From positions 1 to 15,824 of the forward strand of contig SMVT01000091.1 of NCBI GenBank assembly GCA_004357365.1: a stretch of 15,824 nt of DNA, given 5' to 3'. A model generated the notes under the pieces. That model worked only from the letters and a program-made list of their open reading frames with translations, was not told where the DNA came from and did not search any database. Made by a program: the position numbers and the translations under genes. This DNA is from Nitrospina sp. (GTDB lineage Bacteria; Nitrospinota; Nitrospinia; Nitrospinales; Nitrospinaceae). The first letter of the stretch is position 1; every line of letters begins with the position of its first letter. Of the stretch, positions 1 to 5,251 are shown piece by piece.

Positions 1-126
1 AAGGAGGTGGTGGTTACCAAGAGAGGAAAACCAGTAGCGTTAATACGACTCCTGGAAGAAGGAGAATTTCAACTTAAACCCCAAAAGAAGGGAGGAAAGC
101 ATGGCAAAAGCAAAAGGTCTTTATAA
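1..126 (+). CDS. Phd/YefM-family antitoxin, C-terminal fragment (5' end outside window)
   Basis: Reading frame 1 is open from the first base to a TAA at 124-126, giving 41 residues of a C-terminus. It begins KEVVVTKRGKPVALIRLLEE, which matches the conserved C-terminal half of the Phd/YefM DNA-binding domain ('EVVVTKRGKPVA' is the family signature). The family normally represses its own operon and neutralises a partner toxin. Here the next gene downstream is an integrase, overlapping by 26 bp, with no toxin between them. A toxin could lie upstream, or the protein may act as a regulator of the mobile element. Only the tail is visible, so the subfamily is uncertain. Confidence 0.7.
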   Translation, partial: KEVVVTKRGKPVALIRLLEEGEFQLKPQKKGGKHGKSKRSL

Positions 127-1171
127 GCGGGGCAATACTTGGTGGATCAGTTATGCTGACCCCGATGGGAAAATTCGCCGGGAATCCAGCCATTCCAAAC
201 AATACAAGGAAGCTCAAGCTCTTTTAATCGTCCGGAAAAAGGATGTTCAGGAAGGTAAAGAACCGATCCCGATTAAACGGATGGGCAATCATTCTTTTCG
301 GGAATTGGCAGAGCCTTACTTGGTTTGGGCGGAACGGCAGAAATCCTTTGAAAGCAAAAAGTATCTAGTACAAAAACTGGTTAAAGAGTTTGGCAATTGT
401 CCCTTAAGACGATTTACCACCCGTCTCATTGAGGAATTTCAGACCAGTTTGCTTTCTAAGGGTAGGAAACCTGCAACGGCCAATAGGTATTTGGCTACCA
501 TCAAGCATATGTTCACCAAAGCGGTAGAGTGGGACATGGTGGAAGAGGAAGCCGCTAAACGGGTAAATCGGGTAAAGCATTTACCTGAGAATAACCGGCG
601 GCTCCGGTATCTTTCCCATGAGGAAGCAGAGGCACTTGTAAACGCCTGTCTCCCTCATTTGAGGCCCATTGTTATCACCGCTTTAAACACTGGAATGCGG
701 AAAGGTGAAATCCTTTCGCTGGAATGGGAAAAACACGTTGACCTCCGACATGGTTTTATCACCTTGGATATCACCAAGAATGGAGAACGCCGGGAAATCC
801 CGATCAATCAGACCTTGAGACAAGCCCTACAAGGGATTGTAAGACGTTTGGACAGTCCTTATGTGTTTGTGGATGGGGAAGGCCAGCGGTACCTGGATAT
901 CAAGCGATCCTTTCATTCAGCCTTAAAGAAAGTAGGGATCAAGGATTTCACGTTCCATGACTTGAGGCATACCTTTGCAAGCCAGTTGGTTATGAAAGGA
1001 GTGGATATTACCACCATCAAGGAATTGCTTGGTCATAAGACTTTGACCATGACTTTGCGGTATGCCCACCTTGCCCCAGGCCACAAGGTAAACGCAGTAG
1101 AATTACTGGATGGAAACGTCCAAATGAAATCTAGTGCACAATTAGTGCACAATCCTGCAATTTCGAGCTAA
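101..1171 (+). CDS. Tyrosine recombinase / phage-type integrase
   Basis: A 356-residue site-specific recombinase of the tyrosine integrase superfamily, expected to insert and excise the element to its left by strand exchange at a tRNA gene. The N-terminus (about 1-60) resembles an arm-binding domain, with 'GNTWWISYADPDGK'. A core-binding SAM-like domain spans about 65-160. The catalytic domain shows Arg200 (GMRKGEI), the HxxR box His286-Asp-Leu-Arg289 followed by His290, His312 (LLGHK) and the nucleophile Tyr321 (RYAHL). The catalytic set is complete, so the enzyme should be active. The ATG is preceded by GGGAGGAAAGC, a good ribosome binding site, and lies inside the end of the antitoxin gene. 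The gene is visibly richer in A+T than the core genes to the right and ends 28 bp before the tRNA-Ala, the usual geometry for an integrated island. Confidence 0.95.
   Translation: MAKAKGLYKRGNTWWISYADPDGKIRRESSHSKQYKEAQALLIVRKKDVQEGKEPIPIKRMGNHSFRELAEPYLVWAERQKSFESKKYLVQKLVKEFGNCPLRRFTTRLIEEFQTSLLSKGRKPATANRYLATIKHMFTKAVEWDMVEEEAAKRVNRVKHLPENNRRLRYLSHEEAEALVNACLPHLRPIVITALNTGMRKGEILSLEWEKHVDLRHGFITLDITKNGERREIPINQTLRQALQGIVRRLDSPYVFVDGEGQRYLDIKRSFHSALKKVGIKDFTFHDLRHTFASQLVMKGVDITTIKELLGHKTLTMTLRYAHLAPGHKVNAVELLDGNVQMKSSAQLVHNPAISS
1132..1153 (+). repeat. Two tandem 11-bp direct repeats at the end of the integrase gene
   Basis: TAGTGCACAAT occurs twice without a gap (1132-1142 and 1143-1153), each copy holding the palindrome GTGCAC. 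The pair lies within the last codons of the integrase and about 50 bp from the tRNA 3' end. Short direct repeats beside an attachment core are typical arm-type binding sites of tyrosine integrases. That role is inferred, not shown. Confidence 0.6.
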
Positions 1172-1185
1172 CCTCAAAAAGCTAA

Positions 1186-1202
1186 CCAATTGATATAATT
1201 GG
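1186..1202. repeat. Small inverted repeat between integrase and tRNA
   Basis: CCAATT (1186-1191) and AATTGG (1197-1202) are perfect inverted copies around GATAT. The right arm overlaps the last bases of the tRNA CCA. It could be part of the attachment site, or a weak hairpin at the 3' ends of the two converging transcripts. It has no T-run of terminator type. Confidence 0.35.
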
Positions 1203-1240
1203 TGGAGCTGGGGGGGCTCGAACCCCCGACCTCTTGAGTG
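1200..1240. other. Probable attachment site of the left-hand element (tRNA-Ala 3' portion)
   Basis: The integrase reads toward the 3' end of tRNA-Ala, and the tRNA is intact, as expected when an element carries a copy of the tRNA 3' end as its attachment sequence. The other att copy would lie at the far left end of the element, outside the window, so the exact core cannot be fixed. The interval covers the T-arm, acceptor end and CCA, the part most often used. Confidence 0.4.
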
Positions 1241-1275
1241 CGATTCAAGCGCGCTCCCAACTGCGCCACAGCCCC
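1200..1275 (-). tRNA. tRNA-Ala (anticodon CGC)
   Basis: The minus strand folds into a full cloverleaf of 76 nt including an encoded CCA. The acceptor GGGGCTG pairs with CAGCTCC and contains the G3:U70 wobble that is the identity element for alanyl-tRNA synthetase. The D-arm is GCGC/GCGC. The anticodon stem CTTGA/TCAAG carries the loop ATCGCAC with CGC at positions 34-36, reading GCG alanine codons. The T-arm is GGGGG TTCGAGC CCCCC. The mature part without CCA is 1203-1275. The gene lies between the integrase and the DUF523 gene and is the likely insertion target of the left-hand element. Confidence 0.97.
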
Positions 1276-1296
1276 AGAATTCTCCAGCATGACCCT

Positions 1297-1302
1297 ATCA
1301 TA
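1297..1302 (-). promoter_or_regulatory. Possible -10 element for tRNA-Ala
   Basis: On the minus strand TATGAT (one mismatch to TATAAT) lies 21 bp before the tRNA 5' end, which would place a start about 15 nt upstream of the mature tRNA. No convincing -35 box lies at the right distance. Readthrough from the DUF523 gene on the same strand is also possible. Confidence 0.25.
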
Positions 1303-1384
1303 TCATGGACCGGGCGGCGAACCGCCGCGGGTAACTTTAAAACCTCGGCTGGCGAAGGTACCGGATGAGTCGCGCAATAACGCT

Positions 1385-2338
1385 TCAGCGGAATTGGCCC
1401 TGCGCCGAGCAGTTGAGATAGGCCTGGTTGGCCAGATAGTCGACTTTGTGTTTGCGGACATGACGCTTGATCCGTGTGACGGGTTTTATGAATGATACCG
1501 ACCCGTTGCGATAACTCTCGATTGCTTGGATGACGTTTTGGGTCTCCGCTTCCGATAATGACTTTTTTAAAACCCCGAGCATGTAATTTAAAACGGCGGC
1601 GTTTTTCTTCACCGTGGTTTTAAAAGTCAACGCCTGCATGAACGGTTCGGCATAACGGGTTTTCCATTGCGCAGGGGACCCCCGGTGGGCCCGCTCTATC
1701 AGTTTTGCGAGTGCGGCTTCGTGTTTGCGGCTGTGGGCCATCAGCAGACACTTGTGCGCCTGGTGAAACTGCGCCAATGTTTTTCGCGACATCCGGCCGT
1801 TGAACAATTGCGACAGCCGGTGGTACGCAAATACACGGGTGATAAAATTTTCGCGCACCCGTGCGTCCTGCAGACGGTCCTCGTCTTCCACCGGAACCAT
1901 TGAATGCCGCCGCATGAAGGCATCCGCAAAAAGGCCGCGTCCTTGGGCGGTGGTTTTTCCATTTTGGGCAGTCACCGGGATACGGACCACACCACAGGAA
2001 GGCGACCTCGCTTTAAAAATGTAGCCGCACACGCCCCGCTTCGCCAACTCCCGTGACCGCTTGCGGGCGTAACGCGTCATACGTGCCGTCCAGTCGGTGG
2101 CCGATGCGGTGGCCACGAGCCGGGGTGATTTCAAATTTCCCATCAACCGCACCGCCTGGCGCGGGACGCCCATGCAGATCTCCACCTCGGGGCAGGTCGG
2201 TACCCATTCGAATATCCGCCCCAGCTGGTTCTTGACGGTTCGGTTACGCTTGTGGTTGCCGTCCCAGCGCACTTTTTCCCCCAGCAGGCAACTGCTGACG
2301 CCGACCTTGATTCTGGATTCAGGATTTCGGAAAGGCAT
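1385..2338 (-). CDS. DUF523 (TudS-like) plus DUF1722 (YbgA-like) two-domain protein
   Basis: A 317-residue protein joining an N-terminal DUF523 domain (about 10-155) to a C-terminal DUF1722 domain (about 185-305). DUF523 is the fold of the thiouracil desulfurase TudS, which uses an Fe-S cluster held by three cysteines. The matching motifs are present: VSSCLLG (Cys17), PTCPEVEICMG (Cys49) and SPSCG (Cys115). The second domain has the YbgA-type 'FHQAHKCLLMAHSRKHEAAL' block. The two-domain form is widespread but its substrate is unknown; sulfur removal from a base or small molecule is a family-based guess. The chosen start is the ATG at 2338, since the open frame reaches one TTG codon further (2341). 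No strong ribosome binding site is seen. The very C-terminus (YLNCSAQGQFR) departs from the usual ending. Confidence 0.88.
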   Translation of the reverse strand: MPFRNPESRIKVGVSSCLLGEKVRWDGNHKRNRTVKNQLGRIFEWVPTCPEVEICMGVPRQAVRLMGNLKSPRLVATASATDWTARMTRYARKRSRELAKRGVCGYIFKARSPSCGVVRIPVTAQNGKTTAQGRGLFADAFMRRHSMVPVEDEDRLQDARVRENFITRVFAYHRLSQLFNGRMSRKTLAQFHQAHKCLLMAHSRKHEAALAKLIERAHRGSPAQWKTRYAEPFMQALTFKTTVKKNAAVLNYMLGVLKKSLSEAETQNVIQAIESYRNGSVSFIKPVTRIKRHVRKHKVDYLANQAYLNCSAQGQFR

Positions 2339-2479
2339 CAAAACGTTCTCATATATAATGAAGAAATATAATAGTTATCATATCAAACTACGAACGCGCT
2401 TTAATCCGGAATTCCATAAACGCAAAAATAAGCTTGCGGCCCGGTGCCGGGGGCGGTATGTTGGATTCAACAGGCGTGC

Positions 2480-2542
2480 GCTTTCCCGAATCCATGAATG
2501 CCCCGCAACGTTTGGGAAAGTCTGAGATTTTCCGGGGCATTC
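2480..2542 (+). other. Interleaved inverted repeats, possible RNA pseudoknot
   Basis: Two inverted repeats overlap in the H-type order a-b-a'-b'. The first pairs CTTTCCC (2481-2487) with GGGAAAG (2514-2520) and extends with A-T and G-U pairs to 12 bp (2480-2491/2510-2521). Its 18-nt loop contains GAATGCCCCG (2496-2505), which is perfectly complementary to CGGGGCATTC (2533-2542). Both strands could form the structure. It lies in the 243-bp spacer between the divergent DUF523 and pseudo-receiver/Hpt genes, about 40 bp before the latter's start. A leader element, small RNA or protein site are all open. Confidence 0.4.
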
Positions 2543-2581
2543 TTCCTGCTCCCTCCATGAGTTCCATGCATTTTACCCCTC

Positions 2582-3280
2582 ATGAAAATTCTGGTCATCG
2601 ATAATGACAGCGAACGGATTGGCACCCTCAAATCTTTGAAGTCGACCGGCCATTTGGTTCAGGCCTTCGAGACCTGGTCCGAGGTGAAAGAATTTCTGGA
2701 TCAGTCCGCTTGCCAGATACTGGTGTTGGGGCCGGAGCAGGTTTCCGGTGATCAACTAAAAACGTTTTCCGAATGGCGGCAATCGCTCGGAGAGAAAACC
2801 TCTCCTTGGGTGGTGGCCTTGGGACCCAAGCAGGATGCGGCGGCTGGAATCGATCACTTTCTCCAAATGCCGATTGACGAAAAAACGGTGTCGGCGTTAC
2901 CGGGTCTGGCCGCTGTGCCACTGGAACCGGAGACCATCGATCACAACACTGCCCTGGAAATATGCGACGGCGACGAAGAGCTGTTGCGCGAAATCGCGAA
3001 CATCTATTTGACGGACGGTCCGCAACGCATGGAGCGGTTGACCCGGGCTAAAAACGAAAGCCATTGGACAGTCGTTCGGGAAGCCGCGCATTTAATGACG
3101 GGATCGGCCCTGAATTTGTCCGCCGCGCCCCTGCGCACCGCCACTGGATATCTCGAACGCGCCGGGGAAGCCGGGAACCGGGCGCACATTCTCTTCTGGT
3201 ACGAGCAGGTGGTGTATGAATTCCAACGGCTGGAAGGCCGATTGCGGGGCTGGTTGGGAGGTTCGGCGGCTTCTCCCTAA
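2582..3280 (+). CDS. Pseudo-receiver domain fused to a histidine phosphotransfer (Hpt) domain
   Basis: A 232-residue signalling protein. Residues 1-110 have a CheY-like layout: a first strand MKILVIDND with the acidic pocket residue Asp7, and a third strand 'QILVLGPEQ' where the phospho-accepting Asp is replaced by Gly50. The usual conserved Lys before the MP loop is also missing, so the receiver is probably not phosphorylated. Residues 115-225 form an Hpt four-helix domain with AAHLMTGSALNLSA, where His170 matches the phosphorylated histidine and the following GSxxN is intact. It could take part in a phosphorelay as a phosphate shuttle or sink, with the pseudo-receiver as a docking module. 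No kinase or regulator lies next to it. No clear ribosome binding site precedes the ATG. Confidence 0.82.
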   Translation: MKILVIDNDSERIGTLKSLKSTGHLVQAFETWSEVKEFLDQSACQILVLGPEQVSGDQLKTFSEWRQSLGEKTSPWVVALGPKQDAAAGIDHFLQMPIDEKTVSALPGLAAVPLEPETIDHNTALEICDGDEELLREIANIYLTDGPQRMERLTRAKNESHWTVVREAAHLMTGSALNLSAAPLRTATGYLERAGEAGNRAHILFWYEQVVYEFQRLEGRLRGWLGGSAASP

Positions 3281-3373
3281 ATCGTTTCAAAAAAAAGGCT
3301 TGCGAGGCCGGCCCGCGGCCCGTGCCGGAAAACGCTTGCAACCCCCGGCTGGATTGTGTACAAAGCTAAACTC

Positions 3374-3402
3374 TGTTCAAATCCACCGGCTTGGGATACA
3401 CT
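3374..3402 (+). promoter_or_regulatory. Possible rpsT promoter
   Basis: TGTTCA (3374-3379) and TACACT (3397-3402) are spaced by 17 bp and lie about 45 bp before the rpsT start. The matches to consensus are 3/6 and 4/6, so this is only the best candidate in the gap. Confidence 0.3.
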
Positions 3403-3434
3403 GTCCCCTTCCGGTAGCAATATTTATCCGTCAT

Positions 3435-3439
3435 GGAGG
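3435..3439 (+). promoter_or_regulatory. Ribosome binding site that fixes the rpsT start at TTG
   Basis: GGAGG lies 5 nt before TTG at 3445. The in-frame ATG at 3433 overlaps this site and so cannot be served by it; starting there would add MEVS in front of the universal S20 N-terminus. Confidence 0.8.
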
Positions 3440-3444
3440 TTTCA

Positions 3445-3717
3445 TTGGCCAATCATCAGTCCGCTATTAAACGCAACCGGCAGAACCACAAGCGTAATGC
3501 CCGCAACACCAGTTACCGCACGCAGGTGAAGAGCCACACCAAGAAAGTATTAACCGCGGTGGCAGAAAAAAACGTGGAGGCGGCCCAACAAAGCCTGCGT
3601 AAAGCGGAAATGGTCATCGCGAAAGTGTCCAGCAAGGGCGTGCTGCATTTGCGCACCGCGTCCCGGAAAATTTCCGGTCTTGCCAAAAAAGTCCACCAGC
3701 TGTCAACCGCCGGCTGA
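3445..3717 (+). CDS. rpsT: 30S ribosomal protein S20
   Basis: A 90-residue, very basic protein that binds 16S rRNA early in 30S assembly. With initiation at TTG 3445 the protein begins MANHQSAIKRNRQNHKRN, which is the normal S20 N-terminus, and the length matches the family. The rest is the expected three-helix pattern rich in Lys and Arg. E. coli rpsT also starts with UUG and is autoregulated by S20 at the translation level, so the weak start codon here may serve the same purpose (inference). The last 15 bp overlap the end of holA on the opposite strand. Confidence 0.95.
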   Translation: MANHQSAIKRNRQNHKRNARNTSYRTQVKSHTKKVLTAVAEKNVEAAQQSLRKAEMVIAKVSSKGVLHLRTASRKISGLAKKVHQLSTAG

Positions 3718-4707
3718 ACACAACCGCAACACCAAGGTTTCGAGAATCCCCTTCGGCGCCTTGCCGGAACCTTTCAGTTCCCGGTCTGCCTGAAACAGGC
3801 TTCGGAATCCCTCCCGCAATTGTCCTTCGCTGAATTTTCCCGTATACCGCAGGGCCTGTTCCGCCTGGAACGGGGCGATTCCCATTTTCTGCGCGATGCG
3901 TGAGGGCGGCGTGCCGGTGGTTTGATGATGCTTGACCTCCCAGATCAGACGGAACTGCCAGGCGATCATTCCCAGCAGTTTGACTGGCTGTTCGCCGTGT
4001 TCCAGATGGTTGCGCAGAATGCTGAGCGCCCGGACGGGGTTTTTCGCTTTTAAAGCATCGGTCAGGTCGAACACGTTTTCCAGCCGCGTCTCACCGACCA
4101 CCGCCATGACCGCCTGCTCGTCAATCGACTGAGTCTTGCCGGCGAAGGTGATGACCTTTTCCAATTCGCCGGCCAGCAGGCCGGGCTTGAGCCCCACCCG
4201 CTCGACCATCAAACGCGCCGCGCCGGCAGTCAACGTGCGTTTTGATTCTTTCGCGCGATTTTTCAGCCAGGCGATCAATGCCGGCTCGCGGGGAGCGGTG
4301 CATTCTCCCGCGCCTTTCAATTTGGCCAGAGCCTTATACACTTTCCGTTTGCGGTCGGCTTTGCGGGCGGTCAGCACCAGGCAGGCCTCCGGAACGGGAT
4401 CGGACACGTAATCGAGAAGAGGCGTCACCTTGCCGTCCTCCCATTCGACTTCGTCGAGGCCGCGGACGATCACCAGTTTTTCCCCGCCGAAAAATGAGAG
4501 GGTTTTGCAGGCGCCGATCCATTCGTGAACGGTGCTGGTTTTCGCCTCGAAGGTTTCGAAATTGAAATCCCGGTTGTCCGGCGTGATCCATCGCCGGGTC
4601 AGCGCGGCGATGAGTTCCCTCTGGAAAAAATCCTCCTCGCCGTAAAGAAAATAGACGGGATGCGTTGTGCCCGATTCGATTTGTTGAATCAGTTCCAATG
4701 CCGTCAC
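3703..4707 (-). CDS. holA: DNA polymerase III subunit delta
   Basis: A 334-residue delta subunit of the clamp loader, which opens the beta sliding clamp and loads it on primed DNA. The N-terminus (PVYFLYGEEDFFQRE, about 18-32) is the HolA signature. Residues about 60-140 form the AAA+-like core with 'LSFFGGEKLVIVRGLDEVEW', where the clamp-binding helix lies. The C-terminal part carries the collar domain 'NVFDLTDALKAKNPVRALSILRNHLEHGEQPVKLLGMIAWQ'. No Walker A motif is present, as is normal for delta. The start is GTG at 4707, preceded by GGAG at 6 nt. It is the last gene of the leuS-lptE-holA operon, 12 nt after lptE, and its 3' end overlaps that of rpsT. Confidence 0.95.
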   Translation of the reverse strand: MTALELIQQIESGTTHPVYFLYGEEDFFQRELIAALTRRWITPDNRDFNFETFEAKTSTVHEWIGACKTLSFFGGEKLVIVRGLDEVEWEDGKVTPLLDYVSDPVPEACLVLTARKADRKRKVYKALAKLKGAGECTAPREPALIAWLKNRAKESKRTLTAGAARLMVERVGLKPGLLAGELEKVITFAGKTQSIDEQAVMAVVGETRLENVFDLTDALKAKNPVRALSILRNHLEHGEQPVKLLGMIAWQFRLIWEVKHHQTTGTPPSRIAQKMGIAPFQAEQALRYTGKFSEGQLREGFRSLFQADRELKGSGKAPKGILETLVLRLCSAGG

Positions 4708-4719
4708 GAGGTGCTCCGT

Positions 4720-5241
4720 TTAAAATTTATCGTTGACCAGGCTGACCAGCCGCTGGGACAACACCCGGTAGGTCTGCACCAGGGCTTCCTGCCGCGAGGC
4801 CTCCGAGCTGACCACGCTGTCGTCCGCCAGGTAATCCCAGCGCGTTTGTAATTTCTGCTTGAGGTAGGTCCGGTTTTGGACCCGGTCCTCGACCCGCACG
4901 TCCGCCTCCAGATACACCCAGTATTCAATAGCGACATCCAAACTATTGAACGCAACGGCGCGAATCCAGTATTTGGTGAGAGTGCCGGTCATCACCAGGT
5001 CTGCTCTGTTCTGGTCGTTCACCAGCCGCAGGCGGCCGTCGGTGATGAACGCGCGCCGGAGCGCTTCGGTGAACGGCCGCTGGAGGGCAGGCTCGGCGGA
5101 ACTGTTTTCGAATACGGGGATAGCGATGGTCTTCAGGTGCGGCGGCAGTTGGCTGGCGCCCCGGCCGGCCATTTGATAACCGCATCCCCACAGCGTCAGG
5201 CCAATTGCCAGTGCCAGCCACAATGTCTTGTGGGCGTTCAT
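4720..5241 (-). CDS. lptE: LPS-assembly lipoprotein LptE
   Basis: A 173-residue outer-membrane lipoprotein that plugs the LptD barrel and helps place LPS in the outer leaflet. The N-terminus MNAHKTLWLALAIGLTLWGC is a short signal peptide ending in a lipobox with the acylated Cys, followed by GYQMAGRG, a hallmark start of mature LptE. The middle shows 'LKTIAIPVFENSSAEPALQRPFTEALRRAF', shared by the family (LptE/RlpB, PF04390-like). The ATG at 5241 is chosen because AGGGA, overlapping the leuS stop, lies 6 nt before it. The frame has another ATG two codons earlier, directly abutting that site. It lies between leuS and holA, the same order as in E. coli. Confidence 0.92.
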   Translation of the reverse strand: MNAHKTLWLALAIGLTLWGCGYQMAGRGASQLPPHLKTIAIPVFENSSAEPALQRPFTEALRRAFITDGRLRLVNDQNRADLVMTGTLTKYWIRAVAFNSLDVAIEYWVYLEADVRVEDRVQNRTYLKQKLQTRWDYLADDSVVSSEASRQEALVQTYRVLSQRLVSLVNDKF

Positions 5242-5251
5242 ACGCATTCCC

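Noticed and set aside
1313..1326. GGCGG/CCGCC hairpin with a tetraloop as a terminator of the DUF523 gene
   Set aside because: The 5-bp stem is followed by no T-run on the minus strand and would block readthrough into the tRNA only weakly; too little to call.
1238..1495. An 85-codon plus-strand frame beginning in the tRNA
   Set aside because: It starts inside tRNA-Ala on the opposite strand and ends antisense to the DUF523 gene; no domain or ribosome binding site.
2097..2525. A 142-codon plus-strand frame entering the spacer before the pseudo-receiver/Hpt gene
   Set aside because: Most of it is antisense to the DUF523 gene, it lacks a ribosome binding site and the spacer part is better explained by inverted repeats.
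3288..3333. G+C-rich hairpin next to a run of A residues as a minus-strand terminator for leuS-lptE-holA
   Set aside because: GGCCG/CGGCC can pair, but the stem is separated from the T-run by more than ten bases and the bases adjoining the run pair over only 3 bp. It is also almost 400 bp past holA and antisense to rpsT.
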